A stretch of DNA of 64,000 nt, from contig NZ_BDUC01000002.1 in the NCBI RefSeq assembly GCF_002218085.1, positions 434,001-498,000 on the forward strand, written 5' to 3'. Numbering within the stretch: the stretch's first letter is position 1; each line of letters starts with the position of its first letter. The notes below the pieces were generated by a model. It saw only the letters and a list, made by a program, of their open reading frames with translations. It was not told the origin of the DNA and ran no database searches. Positions 1 through 9,313 of this stretch are shown here, in pieces. Origin of the DNA: Tolypothrix sp. NIES-4075. GTDB taxonomy: Bacteria > Cyanobacteriota > Cyanobacteriia > Cyanobacteriales > Nostocaceae. Made by a program: the position numbers and the translations under genes.

Positions 1-68
1 TGATGTCAATTTTCACAGATAAAGCTATAATTACATACTTTAAGCAAACTTTGTCTTATTGAGGTGTT

Positions 69-1088
69 GTGGTTAATCAAAGTTCTGAAAACCTTTTAAA
101 CCCTCAAATTGAAAAACCATCTGATAAGGGTTACAAATTCACCTGGTTTGATTGGTTTTGCCTGTGGTATCCACCAGGTTGGCTGATATTATTTAACCGT
201 CACTGGCAACATTATCACACAGATTCAGATGGTTGGAATTGGCTAGAGTATTTATTATTTTTAATTCCGGGTGGATTTTATCTAGCGCTATTAATTCGCT
301 GGTTGCGTCTTGGATGTCGTTTACCGCGTCGGGAAGTTGATGAATTTGAACCAAAGTATCAACTAGCTTTTCGCGAAGAAATTATCAGTTTAATTGTTAA
401 AAATTATTTTCAACCAGAGTTGCAACAACTTGAGAACTTGCCGCAAACAGGACCGATGATTGTGGCAATGAATCATGCGGGTATGTCTTTTCCGTGGGAC
501 TTTTTAAGTTTAGGTTATTTATTAAGTAAAACACGCGAATGGGTAGTGCAACCTTTAGCGAATGTATCTTTATTTGAGCATCCTTGGGTGATTTGGTGGT
601 TGCCGGTTGGATGGTCACAAGTGTTAGGTGGTGTGAAAGCCCAAAAAGATGACTTTGAAGCGGCGGTAAAAGAGCGTAAAATTATTTTATATGCACCAGA
701 AGGTGTACGCGGACCTCAGAAAGGTTGGGCAAAGCGCTATCAATTGCAAAAGTTTGATTTGAGTTTTATTCAGTTAAGCGATCGCTATCAAATTCCAATT
801 CTCCCAGTTGTCTGCATTGGTAGCGAAAATTTACATCCTTTCGCGGTTAATTTCCGCAAATTGCAAAGACTAGTAAAATTACCATTTTTGCCCTTATCAC
901 CTTTGATGTTCGTCTTTATTCTCTTTCCTTCAATGGGAGTTTGGGCAAATAAAACTGATTTGCGTTACTTTATTCAGCCTTTGTATACTCCGGAAATTAA
1001 CGGTGATAAAGTAAGTAGAACTGCAATTTATCAAAAAGCACAACAATTGCGAGAAAAGCTGCAAAGTCAAATTAATCAGCTTCGGTAG
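69..1088 (+). CDS. PlsC-like 1-acylglycerol-3-phosphate acyltransferase family protein
   Basis: 339 residues from a GTG start. The N-terminal third contains Trp-rich hydrophobic segments (about residues 25-80) that probably sit in or on the membrane. The acyltransferase core begins near residue 110. It has an NHAGMSFPWD stretch in place of the classical NHX4D motif, so catalytic His spacing differs from textbook PlsC, and YAPEGVRGP resembles the FPEGTRS block. By family, such proteins transfer acyl groups to lysophospholipids or related acceptors. The substrate cannot be told from sequence. It stands alone upstream of a repeat tract and is convergent with the response regulator gene. Confidence 0.75.
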   Translation: MVNQSSENLLNPQIEKPSDKGYKFTWFDWFCLWYPPGWLILFNRHWQHYHTDSDGWNWLEYLLFLIPGGFYLALLIRWLRLGCRLPRREVDEFEPKYQLAFREEIISLIVKNYFQPELQQLENLPQTGPMIVAMNHAGMSFPWDFLSLGYLLSKTREWVVQPLANVSLFEHPWVIWWLPVGWSQVLGGVKAQKDDFEAAVKERKIILYAPEGVRGPQKGWAKRYQLQKFDLSFIQLSDRYQIPILPVVCIGSENLHPFAVNFRKLQRLVKLPFLPLSPLMFVFILFPSMGVWANKTDLRYFIQPLYTPEINGDKVSRTAIYQKAQQLREKLQSQINQLR

Positions 1089-1317
1089 GAGATAGTTGTT
1101 ATTTGTTAGTTGATGGTTGTTAGTAGATAGTTGATGGTTGTTAGTAGATAGTCGATGATTGGTGGTTGATGATTATTGGACTTAGAAAAGTACGATTAAC
1201 CACTATCAACTAACCACTATCCACCAACCACTATCCACCAACCACTATCCACCAACCACTATCCACCAACCACTATCCACCAACCACTATCCACCAACCA
1301 CTATCCACCAACCACTA
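1089..1317. repeat. Short tandem repeat tract (STRR type)
   Basis: The left part is built of variants of TTAGTAGATAGTTGATGG. The right part, from about 1200, is a regular run of CCACCAACCACTAT units (14 bp, two degenerate heptamers), about seven copies. The two halves are roughly complementary, so the tract can fold into a long hairpin. It extends into the stop codon of the response regulator gene. This class of short tandem repeats is typical of heterocystous cyanobacteria. Confidence 0.85.
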
Positions 1318-2001
1318 ACCATTACCAATTCCAAAGCGATAACCTTTACCGTAAACGGTGTGAATTAGTTGCGTTTCACCACCTACCTCAATCTTACGAC
1401 GCAGCAGCCGAATTAATGCGGCTATCACATTGCTGCTGGGTTGCTCGTCATCTGACCATAAATGCTGCATAATTTGCGCGTGAGTCAGCAATTGTCCGGT
1501 GTTTTCCATGAAGTATTGCAACAGTTGACTTTCTTTTTCGGATAGTTCTATTATCCGTCCTGGGCGAAAGGCTACTTGATTTTCGCTATCAAGTTCTAAA
1601 TCAGCTACAGTCAACCTGGCTGTGGTAATGTGCGTCTCCGTACCGGAACGACGCAATAAAGCACGCACTCGCGCTAGTAATTCCCGCAATTCAAACGGTT
1701 TAACTAAATAATCGTCCGCACCAGCATCTAAACCCTCTACTCTATCATCTAAAGTATCTTTGGCGGTGAGAAACAGCACGGGTGTGAGTTTACCACTACG
1801 TCGCAATTGCTGACAAATTTCTAACCCGGTTTTTCCCGGCAGCATCCAATCTAAAATTAGTAAGTCATAATTGCCAACTTCGGCAAGTTGACTACCACTT
1901 GTCCCATCATAAGCCGCATCCACAGTGTAACCCTCGCGAGTTAACACGCGACTTAAGGGGTCAGTTAGTTCAACTTCATCGTCAACTAATAAAATTCTCA
2001 T
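1315..2001 (-). CDS. rppA: OmpR-family response regulator, RppA-like
   Basis: 228 residues from the ATG that gives MRILLVDDE; a longer upstream reading adds only an unconserved tail. Receiver domain about residues 1-118, with acidic pocket D7/D8, phosphoacceptor D51 in LLILDWMLPG, and the TAKD and VKPFE switch motifs. A winged-helix DNA-binding domain (about 130-225) ends in IHTVYGKGYRF. It resembles RppA/ManR-type regulators of cyanobacteria, which usually have a histidine kinase gene beside them. None is present here, so it is an orphan in this window. Target genes cannot be told. Confidence 0.8.
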   Translation of the reverse strand: MRILLVDDEVELTDPLSRVLTREGYTVDAAYDGTSGSQLAEVGNYDLLILDWMLPGKTGLEICQQLRRSGKLTPVLFLTAKDTLDDRVEGLDAGADDYLVKPFELRELLARVRALLRRSGTETHITTARLTVADLELDSENQVAFRPGRIIELSEKESQLLQYFMENTGQLLTHAQIMQHLWSDDEQPSSNVIAALIRLLRRKIEVGGETQLIHTVYGKGYRFGIGNG

Positions 2002-2067
2002 GATGCTTTTGGTAAGCAATAGAGATATTCTCAATAATAATGAATCGCATTAAATACCAAGAAAAAA

Positions 2068-2712
2068 ATGCTTACTGTTGCACTGCCAAAAGGGGAACTA
2101 CTTAAAAATAGCATCCATTTGTTACAATCTGTGGGATTAGATTTTAGCGCTTTTTTGGATTCCGGAACTCGCCAACTACAAATTCCTGACACTACCGGGA
2201 AAGCAAAAGCTTTGCTGGTAAGGGCGCAAGATGTGCCTGTTTATGTAGAATATGGTCAGGCACAATTGGGTATTGTCGGTTACGATGTGCTGCGGGAGAA
2301 AAAGCCGCAAGTTGCTCACTTGGTTGATTTGCAGTTTGGCTATTGTCGCATGTCGGTAGCGGTGAAAGCATCGAGTGCTTACCGTTCGGCGTTGGAATTA
2401 CCTGCTGATGGTAGAGTGGCATCAAAGTATGTGAATTGCGCTCGTGAATATTTCCAAAATTTAGATTTACCTGTAGAAATTGTGCCGTTGTATGGTTCAG
2501 TAGAATTAGGACCCATTACCGGTATGTCAGAGGCGATCGTTGATTTGGTTTCTTCTGGGCGGACTTTGCGCGAAAATGGTTTGATTGAAATTGCGACATT
2601 GTATGAAAGCACGGCACGGTTGATTGCCCATCCCCTAAGTTATCGTCTAAATACAGGTAATTTGCACAACTTAGTTGAAGATATGCGATCGCAAATTCTA
2701 TCCTTAATCTAA
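2068..2712 (+). CDS. hisG: ATP phosphoribosyltransferase, short form
   Basis: 214 residues, the usual length of short-form HisG, which lacks the C-terminal regulatory domain and works with HisZ. It catalyses the first step of histidine synthesis, ATP + PRPP to phosphoribosyl-ATP. Visible landmarks are MLTVALPKGEL at the N-terminus, GIVGYDVL, and the PRPP-binding region IVDLVSSGRTLRENGL. It is divergent from the response regulator, with 66 bp between start codons, so promoters overlap. No other his gene lies nearby, as is usual in cyanobacteria. Confidence 0.95.
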   Translation: MLTVALPKGELLKNSIHLLQSVGLDFSAFLDSGTRQLQIPDTTGKAKALLVRAQDVPVYVEYGQAQLGIVGYDVLREKKPQVAHLVDLQFGYCRMSVAVKASSAYRSALELPADGRVASKYVNCAREYFQNLDLPVEIVPLYGSVELGPITGMSEAIVDLVSSGRTLRENGLIEIATLYESTARLIAHPLSYRLNTGNLHNLVEDMRSQILSLI

Positions 2713-2728
2713 TATGTAGGTTAAATTT

Positions 2729-3520
2729 ATGTGTGCATGGAATGCAGCCGATTACAACCAAAATTCTGCTAATCAGCAAAGATGGGCACGGGAATTAATT
2801 GCGAAACTTGATCTGAAAGGAAATGAAAGAATTCTCGATATCGGCTGCGGTGATGGTAAAGTTACTGCGGAAATTGCCAGCTATGTACCTAATGGTTCGG
2901 TGCTGGGTATTGATAATTCTGAAAGTATGATCAACTTTGCTCAGAGTCAGTTTCCAGCAAGTAATTTTCCTAATCTAACTTTCCAGCAAAAAGATGCTCT
3001 TCAGCTAAATTTTGACAACGAATTTGATGTAATTGTTTCTTTTGCTTGTCTTCACTGGGTAAGTGACCATCTTCCGGTGCTTGCAGGTATTAAAAATAGC
3101 CTGAAATCATCTGGAAGAATTTTGCTACAAATGGGTGGAAAAGGAAATGCTCTTACGATTGGACGTGTTACAGAAAAGGTTATTTATAGTGATAAATGGA
3201 GCAAATATTTTGATAATTTCTCTTTTAAGACTCGCTTTTTTAGCGACGATGAATATAAGGATTTGCTGAAAAGTACTGGCTTGAAAGCACAACGAGTAGA
3301 ATTAATTCCTACAGAGATGATTCATCAAGGAAAAGAAAAAGTACAAGGATGGATTAGAACAGTTGGATCTCCTAATTATGTATGTAGAGTACCTGAGGAT
3401 TTACAATCCGAGCTGATTACAGAAATAGTTGATACATATTTGGAAAGTTATCCTTTAGATAATCAAGGTTTTGCTCGTGTGCCGATGATAAGATTAGAAG
3501 TCGCAGCAACAAAAGTATAG
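2729..3520 (+). CDS. Class I SAM-dependent methyltransferase (trans-aconitate methyltransferase-like)
   Basis: 263 residues. The SAM-binding motif I is ILDIGCGDGKVTAEIA (about residues 37-52), followed by an acidic residue in VLGIDNSESM and the post-motif DVIVSFACLHWV. Overall layout fits the trans-aconitate 2-methyltransferase/biotin-biosynthesis-like group, but such annotations are often wrong about substrate. It lies 16 bp after hisG on the same strand and may be read with it; a functional link to histidine synthesis is not evident. Confidence 0.8.
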   Translation: MCAWNAADYNQNSANQQRWARELIAKLDLKGNERILDIGCGDGKVTAEIASYVPNGSVLGIDNSESMINFAQSQFPASNFPNLTFQQKDALQLNFDNEFDVIVSFACLHWVSDHLPVLAGIKNSLKSSGRILLQMGGKGNALTIGRVTEKVIYSDKWSKYFDNFSFKTRFFSDDEYKDLLKSTGLKAQRVELIPTEMIHQGKEKVQGWIRTVGSPNYVCRVPEDLQSELITEIVDTYLESYPLDNQGFARVPMIRLEVAATKV

Positions 3521-3541
3521 TAGATGCGGACATGATATTAC

Positions 3542-4057
3542 TCAATTATTTGATTGCCATTTATCACGAGAGACAGCGTAGTATACAACATCTACGCCGT
3601 AGTAATGAGCATCTTTCTCATACTTCATACCGACTTTCTGAATTACACGCACAGAAGCGATATTTTCTGGTTTGGCGATCGCCACTATCCGCTCTAACTT
3701 TACTTCCTCAAAGCCATATTTCAAAGTGGCTTTTGATGCTTCTGTAGCCAATCCCATATTCCAGTAAGATTTATCGAACACATAGCCCAGTTCAACTTCT
3801 GGTGTATTCTCCAAAAAACCCAATCCACAACGACCAATCAGCTTACCACTTTCTTTGTGAATTACACCCCACATTCCGAAGTTATATTCTTGCCAGTGTT
3901 GGATATGTTTATATAAGCTTGCCTGTGTTTGTTCTTTGGTTCTTAACGACAAGTACTGCATGACTTGCGAATCGCTGTAAAGGCGAAACAAATCATCAAA
4001 ATCTGCTAAGGTAAATTGCCTTAGCCGCAACCGGGCAGTTTCAATCTCTGGCATCAT
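3542..4057 (-). CDS. GNAT acetyltransferase, RimJ/RimL type
   Basis: 171 residues with the Acetyltransf_3 pattern. ETARLRLRQFTLADFDDLF opens the fold, GKLIGRCGLGF forms the central strand, and GLATEASKATLKYGFEE is the acetyl-CoA-binding loop and helix. The C-terminus has the usual ENIASVRVIQKVGM. Members acetylate protein N-termini, amino acids or small molecules; the substrate is unknown here. The start may be either of two adjacent ATGs. It is convergent with the methyltransferase, with 21 bp between stops. Confidence 0.8.
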   Translation of the reverse strand: MMPEIETARLRLRQFTLADFDDLFRLYSDSQVMQYLSLRTKEQTQASLYKHIQHWQEYNFGMWGVIHKESGKLIGRCGLGFLENTPEVELGYVFDKSYWNMGLATEASKATLKYGFEEVKLERIVAIAKPENIASVRVIQKVGMKYEKDAHYYGVDVVYYAVSRDKWQSNN

Positions 4058-4133
4058 GTGGGAGTATGAATATTAACGTTAGATTAGGAAAGGTTGCTTT
4101 TCTGATTGTAAAAATTTATATAATGCTCTTACT

Positions 4134-6017
4134 ATGAGCACTACCAAACCTCTAAAAAAAGTCTATACAGGGAACCGTCGTCGTGAAAATGACTGGCGGT
4201 TATTTTTGCGTTTAGTACCCTATGCGCGAAAACGTGGACGACTGCTAGCGCTTTCGATGTTGTTACTCGTGCCGATCGCTGTCGCCGGTGCGATACAACC
4301 TTTGCTAATTGGACAAGCCATATCCCTAATTCGCTCGGAACCAAGCACTTACGAGTTTCTGAGAAATCGTCCTTTAATGCAAGGGCTAAATATCGTTGAA
4401 GGATTGTTGCTCTTAACGGTGAGCATCAACCTGATATTTACAGGTTTTCAGGGTTATGTTGTACAAAAGCTCGGACAAGAAATCACCGCCGAAATTCGCC
4501 GCGATTTATTTCATCATGTTACATCTTTGGCGGTACGTTTTTTTGACCGCACACCTGTTGGTAAACTAATTACCAGACTCACCAGCGATGTGGAAGTGTT
4601 AGGTGATGTCTTTTCCACTGGAGCGATCGGCATTGTCTCGGATTTGTTTTCAATGCTGGTGATTCTCGGTTTTATGTTTTCTATCGAGTGGGAACTCGCT
4701 TTGTTATTGCTGTTGATGCTGATACCAATCAGTTGGTTAATTATTTTCTTTCAGCAACAGTTTCGCAAAGCTAATTACAAAGTGCGGGAAGAACTTTCTG
4801 TCCTTAATTCCCAGTTGCAAGAAAATATTACCGGCATTAATGTTGTACAGTTGTTCCGGCGGGAAAAATTTAACGCCCAATTGTTTCGCAATACAAATAA
4901 AGATTACGTCAAGGAAGTCGATCAAACCATCTTTTTTGATTCGGCAGTTTCCGCTACATTGGAATGGATTTCTTTAATAGCGATCGCCAGTGTTTTATGT
5001 GTCGGCGGTTTGTTATTACTAAATAAACAGTTGACATTTGGCACATTATCTGCGTTCATTTTCTATGCCCAGCGATTGTTCGATCCTTTGCGGCAATTTG
5101 CGGAAAAATTCACAACAATTCAAGCTGGTTTTACTGCGATTGAGCGGGTTAGCGATATTTTAGATGAACCGATAGAAATACGCGACTTCCCCAATCCGCG
5201 ATACTCCTTTTTAGAATCAGAATTCGGCTATATCGACGATATCGTAGATAACTTAAATCCTCAAACAGCAAACGGGAAGTCTGCAAGAGGAGAAATCCGT
5301 TTTGAACATGTTTGGTTTGCCTACAAAGACGATGAATATGTCATTAAAGACTTAGACTTTACCATTCATCCAGGTGAGAAAATAGCATTAGTTGGTCCCA
5401 CCGGTGCAGGTAAAAGTTCGATAATCCGTCTTTTGTGTCGTCTCTACGAACCCAGTAGAGGACGCATTTTAGTAGATGGTGTAGATATTAAAGAAGTACC
5501 TCAAGCAGAACTGCGACGTTATATGGCAGTAATTTTGCAAGAAGGCTTTTTGTTTGCAGGTGATGTTAAAAGCAACATCACTTTAGGAGACAGCTACACC
5601 TTTGAGCAAATTCAACAAGCAGCACAAAAAACAAACATTGACGAATTTATTGAAAATCTCCCTCAAGGTTATGATACCCAACTTAGGGAGAGAGGGACAA
5701 ATCTTTCCAGCGGACAAAAGCAACTTTTAGCCTTTGCCCGTGCTGCAATTCGCAATCCGCAAATTTTGGTACTAGATGAAGCAACCGCTAGTTTAGATGT
5801 AGGCACAGAAGCTTTAATTCAACAAGCATTAAATCAGCTTTTAGTTGAACGTACTGCAATTATTATTGCTCACCGTCTGTCTACAATTCGCAATGTAGAT
5901 CGAATTTTCGTCTTGAAGCGAGGAGAATTAATCGAACAGGGAAGCCATGAAGAATTGCTGCAACAACAAGGACTTTACGCCACTTTGCACAACTTACAAA
6001 TGTTAGGAACTACTTAA
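4134..6017 (+). CDS. ABC transporter, fused permease and ATPase (exporter type)
   Basis: 627 residues. An N-terminal ABC_membrane domain of six segments (about 30-340) is followed by an ATPase domain (about 375-620). Walker A is GPTGAGKSS, the signature is LSSGQKQ, Walker B is ILVLDEATASLD, and the H-loop is IIAHRLST. The layout is that of MsbA/MdlB/LmrA exporters, which act as homo- or heterodimers in the plasma membrane. An acidic insert of about 35 residues between the domains (ESEFGYIDDIVDNL region) is characteristic of a cyanobacterial subgroup. Substrate unknown. No partner half-transporter lies next to it. Confidence 0.9.
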   Translation: MSTTKPLKKVYTGNRRRENDWRLFLRLVPYARKRGRLLALSMLLLVPIAVAGAIQPLLIGQAISLIRSEPSTYEFLRNRPLMQGLNIVEGLLLLTVSINLIFTGFQGYVVQKLGQEITAEIRRDLFHHVTSLAVRFFDRTPVGKLITRLTSDVEVLGDVFSTGAIGIVSDLFSMLVILGFMFSIEWELALLLLLMLIPISWLIIFFQQQFRKANYKVREELSVLNSQLQENITGINVVQLFRREKFNAQLFRNTNKDYVKEVDQTIFFDSAVSATLEWISLIAIASVLCVGGLLLLNKQLTFGTLSAFIFYAQRLFDPLRQFAEKFTTIQAGFTAIERVSDILDEPIEIRDFPNPRYSFLESEFGYIDDIVDNLNPQTANGKSARGEIRFEHVWFAYKDDEYVIKDLDFTIHPGEKIALVGPTGAGKSSIIRLLCRLYEPSRGRILVDGVDIKEVPQAELRRYMAVILQEGFLFAGDVKSNITLGDSYTFEQIQQAAQKTNIDEFIENLPQGYDTQLRERGTNLSSGQKQLLAFARAAIRNPQILVLDEATASLDVGTEALIQQALNQLLVERTAIIIAHRLSTIRNVDRIFVLKRGELIEQGSHEELLQQQGLYATLHNLQMLGTT

Positions 6018-6021
6018 TTTC

Positions 6022-6047
6022 GTAGTAAGCGCTTCAGCGCTTACTAC
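6022..6047. repeat. Palindromic repeat, GTAGTAAGCGCT family
   Basis: Perfect inverted repeat GTAGTAAGCGCT/AGCGCTTACTAC with a 2-base loop, 4 bp after the stop of the ABC transporter. The same family recurs near 30.9-31.1, 49.94, 52.04-52.31, 53.37-53.43 and 59.1 kb. It could act as a transcript 3' end, but lacks a clean U-tract. Confidence 0.8.
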
Positions 6048-6146
6048 ATGCTTACTAAAATTTTAATATTAATCAGGTAAACTAGTACTTTAATTTACAA
6101 GTTACTAAGATTTGTGGTAGATGAAAACCCTTGAATTATCTGTACA

Positions 6147-7136
6147 TTATCTGCTTGGCAATGCACAATAAGCTGAAACCTTGCTAGCAATAAGATTGAG
6201 ATTAGCTACACCATATTTGGCAAACACTGACTCTTTCGTAGCATTGCAAGAACCTTTCAATTCCTTAGTTTTAATTTCGTCTTTGACAAGTCGAGCTTGA
6301 TAAGTGTAGAGACAACCAGACGGTTTTTCAAAAGTTAGCTCTGCTTCAATTGTACAATTATCTAAGCTTTGCTTAATGATTTTGCCTGCCACTTTGTAGT
6401 CAAACCAATCCCATCCGTAGCGAAGAATTAGTTCTCTTTCCAAAACTTGCATCGCAGATGGCAAAATTCCCCAACCTCGATAGACTTTATTCAAGCAATT
6501 AATATCACCACTACGCATCAAAATCGACTTGAATGACTCTTGGTCTAGCGCACCGTAGTATCTTCCTTCTGGTAAGTCTATAGCTGTTGGTGCAAATCTA
6601 TGTCCACCAAAGTGGCTTGATTTCCAAATCCGCACCTCATCCAAACCCAAATCAGAAATAGTAGCGTCTGCGTGATAGTAAAACGGATTGCCATATCTAG
6701 CACAACACATATCATGGCTACCGTGCGTACACACTAAAATATCTCTGGTTGCACTTGTTTTTACTTCATATTTGGGAGTGCTACCCGATAACCATTTTCT
6801 GATAGTAGGTGCTGCTTGCTCAATATTTGGCAGTTTAAACTCTTGTTTGCGATATCCATTGCCAAGACCTTCTTGTTGATGATAAATCAACAATGTGGTG
6901 TGGTCTATTTTGTGTGATTCATTATTAGCAATCAAGAGAAATCTTATCGGCTGTTTAGTGCGCTTCACCTCTTCTACTAAAACTTTCAGACTATTTGGCA
7001 CCCATCTGGAATTCAAAGCTTCGGAATGCCAAGGTGGAGGACACTCTATTAAAACATAAGTTTGGTAGTTGGTGGCGCTACCAATAACATCCTCTCCTAC
7101 TTCTTTTGAATGGTCGGAACAAAATAAATGAGTCAT
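6147..7136 (-). CDS. Sucrase/ferredoxin-like family protein
   Basis: 329 residues. The C-terminal half carries the family hallmark ILVCTHGSHDMCCARYGNP, a Cys-rich thioredoxin-like [2Fe-2S] ferredoxin-fold motif, then HFGGHRFAPTAIDLPEGRYYG. The family is named for similarity to a yeast actin-patch/sucrose-linked protein; its enzymatic role is not established. An iron-sulphur cluster is an inference from conserved cysteines. It is convergent with the ABC transporter and followed upstream by an AT-rich unknown gene. Confidence 0.8.
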   Translation of the reverse strand: MTHLFCSDHSKEVGEDVIGSATNYQTYVLIECPPPWHSEALNSRWVPNSLKVLVEEVKRTKQPIRFLLIANNESHKIDHTTLLIYHQQEGLGNGYRKQEFKLPNIEQAAPTIRKWLSGSTPKYEVKTSATRDILVCTHGSHDMCCARYGNPFYYHADATISDLGLDEVRIWKSSHFGGHRFAPTAIDLPEGRYYGALDQESFKSILMRSGDINCLNKVYRGWGILPSAMQVLERELILRYGWDWFDYKVAGKIIKQSLDNCTIEAELTFEKPSGCLYTYQARLVKDEIKTKELKGSCNATKESVFAKYGVANLNLIASKVSAYCALPSR

Positions 7137-7237
7137 CTACCTGTACTGAGTTGTGTATTTTATAAACCAAATTTCTCTAAATGAAAGTGTTATTTTCATC
7201 ACAAAATTTTCCTCTTAACAATGTTTTCCACTGCTCA

Positions 7238-8017
7238 TCAATCATAAACTGCTGCCTTTGATACCAAGCAAGACAATGAAAGAAAGATGTATATTCCCCA
7301 CCTCAAACCTGGTAGCCACTTTATAACATCATTTATAGGAAATGTCTTTTTTTTGAAAATATTTTCTCCAATAGAGCTAGGCGTAAAAATAGATACTTTC
7401 TGATCTGCAATGTTTATTTTGTATACAATGCTATCTGACAGTTCATGAATTTTTAATGGCAGAAACTTAGACTTTATAAACTTTGTTACACTGCCAAAGC
7501 AAAATATATTGAACCTTGCCTGATAATCTAGACAGTATCTAGCTTTCAGCTTGCTGAAGCTATCGAGACACTTGTGATAATTATCACAAGAAATTATAAA
7601 AATAACGCTTTTATTTAAATTATCTCTTAATCTATGAATATAATTTACTACAACATTTGTCTCTACACCTAAAGGTATATTCTTATGCCACGTTGATAAA
7701 ATAAACTCCTTAATTAGCTTTGCTAAAAAGTCAATACCAATTTGCCAAAATATTTGTAAAGTTAAATGCAGGCTTAGTTGATTGAAAGCGATCGCATAAT
7801 TCCAATCAGCTTTTTTACACCACTTAATGAAATTGCTATTTATGCTTTCATCCCCAACTTTTTTATCTAATTTCAAGCGCTGCTGCCGGTACTTTAGCTG
7901 ATATAAATTGAAACGATTTGTAAATTTTTTGAAAAAAAATACTGCTTTTCTTGCCCAGGATTTTTTTAACAATTCTTCAAGACTATACCGTTTTAATATT
8001 TTATTTAATAAAAACAT
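7238..8017 (-). CDS. Hypothetical protein, AT-rich gene
   Basis: 259 residues from the ATG giving MFLLNKILKRYSLEE. I do not recognise a family. It is basic and rich in Lys, Ile and Phe, with a Lys/Arg-rich N-terminal helix and a hydrophobic C-terminal segment (GIYIFLSLSCLVSKAAVYD) that could be membrane-associated. Base composition is clearly more AT-rich than the flanking genes, which suggests acquisition or relaxed constraint. A longer reading to 8092 exists but has no good reason behind it. It may be a real orphan gene or a decaying one. Confidence 0.45.
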   Translation of the reverse strand: MFLLNKILKRYSLEELLKKSWARKAVFFFKKFTNRFNLYQLKYRQQRLKLDKKVGDESINSNFIKWCKKADWNYAIAFNQLSLHLTLQIFWQIGIDFLAKLIKEFILSTWHKNIPLGVETNVVVNYIHRLRDNLNKSVIFIISCDNYHKCLDSFSKLKARYCLDYQARFNIFCFGSVTKFIKSKFLPLKIHELSDSIVYKINIADQKVSIFTPSSIGENIFKKKTFPINDVIKWLPGLRWGIYIFLSLSCLVSKAAVYD

Positions 8018-8092
8018 ATTGCTAAATATTCTCAATAATAAAATAAAAAAATAGATTGGGGTTGCTCTAACTTGACATCTCACCCCCGACAT

Positions 8093-8509
8093 TACAGCAC
8101 AAGTTTCCGGTGGGGATCTGCATTGACTGTAACTGAAGTCAATAACAAAAGCAAGTATTTGATAACATTTATGATTTTTTCTTGGCTAATAAATTACCAA
8201 AAGCCTGTAAAATCAAGGTTATGTGCTTTTTTATAGCGGAAAATAGTTACAATAGTAACCATCACTCCTATCTATATAATAGATAAAAATTGTCAAAACT
8301 AGCATGTTCTTCAGAGCGGTGAATGCGCTTCGTGCGGCACTTTGTCAAGAGTATACTTCTGTATCTCTTACCCAGTCCAAGCGTCCCTAGTACCGCAAGG
8401 CAAAAGTCAAAAGTCAAAAGTATTATCGAATAAGCTCTTTATGGATTTGAAATGGTTGCTCTATTTGCGCCGTGGCGTACTAGTATGATGGAGAAAATAG
8501 ACGTGATTT
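8093..8509. other. Intergenic region with possible promoter
   Basis: No coding sequence seen. A perfect inverted repeat GTTAC-AATA-GTAAC (8246-8259) lies 15 bp upstream of a TATAAT hexamer (8275-8280), a plausible operator and -10 for the downstream Mut7-C gene, although the leader would be over 200 bases. Further on are repeat-like stretches (GAATGCGCTTCGTGCGGC, and AAAAGTC units near 8400) that resemble a segment near 56.5 kb. Confidence 0.4.
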
Positions 8510-9313
8510 GTGACTATGGCTGTTGCTTCTTTCTGCTTTCATGCAGAATTGAATGATTTTTTACCACGGTATAAAAGACAAGTAATAATATCCCATTCTT
8601 TTAGTGAAAGAGCCTCAATAAAAGACATGATTGAGGCTTTGGGTGTGCCTCATACTGAAGTTGATAGTATGGAAGTTAACAATAAATTTGTTGATTTTTC
8701 TTACATTGTTCAGGATAAAGACACTATCAATGTCTATCCAATTTCGGCTGCACCTGATATTACACCAAGCGTGTCTGTTCGACCATTACCGCTAAGTGTT
8801 ATCCGCTTCGTTTTAGATATTCATTTAGGTAAGTTAGTGACATCTTTGCGACTGTTAGGTTTTGACACTTTATATCGTAATGACTATGACGATGAAGAAT
8901 TAGCCGAAATTTCCAGCAATCAATCACGCATTCTCTTGACTCGTGATAAAGGTTTATTAATGCGGAGTTTGGTGACACACGGATATTATGTCAGAAGCAC
9001 TAATCCTCAACAGCAAATTGTGGAAGTATTGCAACGTTTCGACTTATTTAAAATAGTATCGCCTTTTCAAAGATGTTTGCGCTGCAATGGATTGTTAACA
9101 CCTGTAGCGAAGGAATCTGTAATTGATGAATTACCAGAAACTGTGCGATCGCGCAGCGTCTCCGCAGGAGAATCGCAAAATAATGAGTTCCATCGCTGCG
9201 AAGACTGCGCTCAAATTTATTGGCAAGGAACTCATTATGAGCGTTTGCAGCAGTTTATTGAGCAAGTACTTGACTCAAAGACAGTGATTAAAAATTCATG
9301 CGGACATAATTGA
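8510..9313 (+). CDS. Mut7-C RNAse (PIN-like) domain protein with N-terminal ubiquitin-like fold
   Basis: 267 residues from GTG, or 265 from the ATG two codons later. Residues about 1-85 match the Mut7-C ubiquitin-like domain (IEALGVPHTEVDSMEVN). About 100-180 is the PIN-like Mut7-C core, with FVLDIHLGKL, RILLTRDKGLL and LLGFDTLYRND. The end is a zinc-ribbon with CLRCNG and CEDC pairs. The family is predicted to be an RNase; substrate unknown. Between the two Cys pairs lies a 32-bp dispersed repeat inserted in frame (9145-9176). Confidence 0.85.
   Translation: MTMAVASFCFHAELNDFLPRYKRQVIISHSFSERASIKDMIEALGVPHTEVDSMEVNNKFVDFSYIVQDKDTINVYPISAAPDITPSVSVRPLPLSVIRFVLDIHLGKLVTSLRLLGFDTLYRNDYDDEELAEISSNQSRILLTRDKGLLMRSLVTHGYYVRSTNPQQQIVEVLQRFDLFKIVSPFQRCLRCNGLLTPVAKESVIDELPETVRSRSVSAGESQNNEFHRCEDCAQIYWQGTHYERLQQFIEQVLDSKTVIKNSCGHN
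9145..9176 (+). repeat. HIP1-headed dispersed repeat inside the Mut7-C gene
   Basis: Begins with GCGATCGC and continues GCAGCGTCTCCGCAGGAG to AATCGC. CTCC/GGAG pairs form a short stem. The codons give the low-complexity loop RSRSVSAGESQ between the two zinc-binding Cys pairs, so the frame is kept. Confidence 0.65.

Noticed and set aside
1200..1317. Possible CRISPR array in the CCACCAACCACTAT tract
   Set aside because: A 14-bp unit with no spacers; it is an STRR-type simple repeat.
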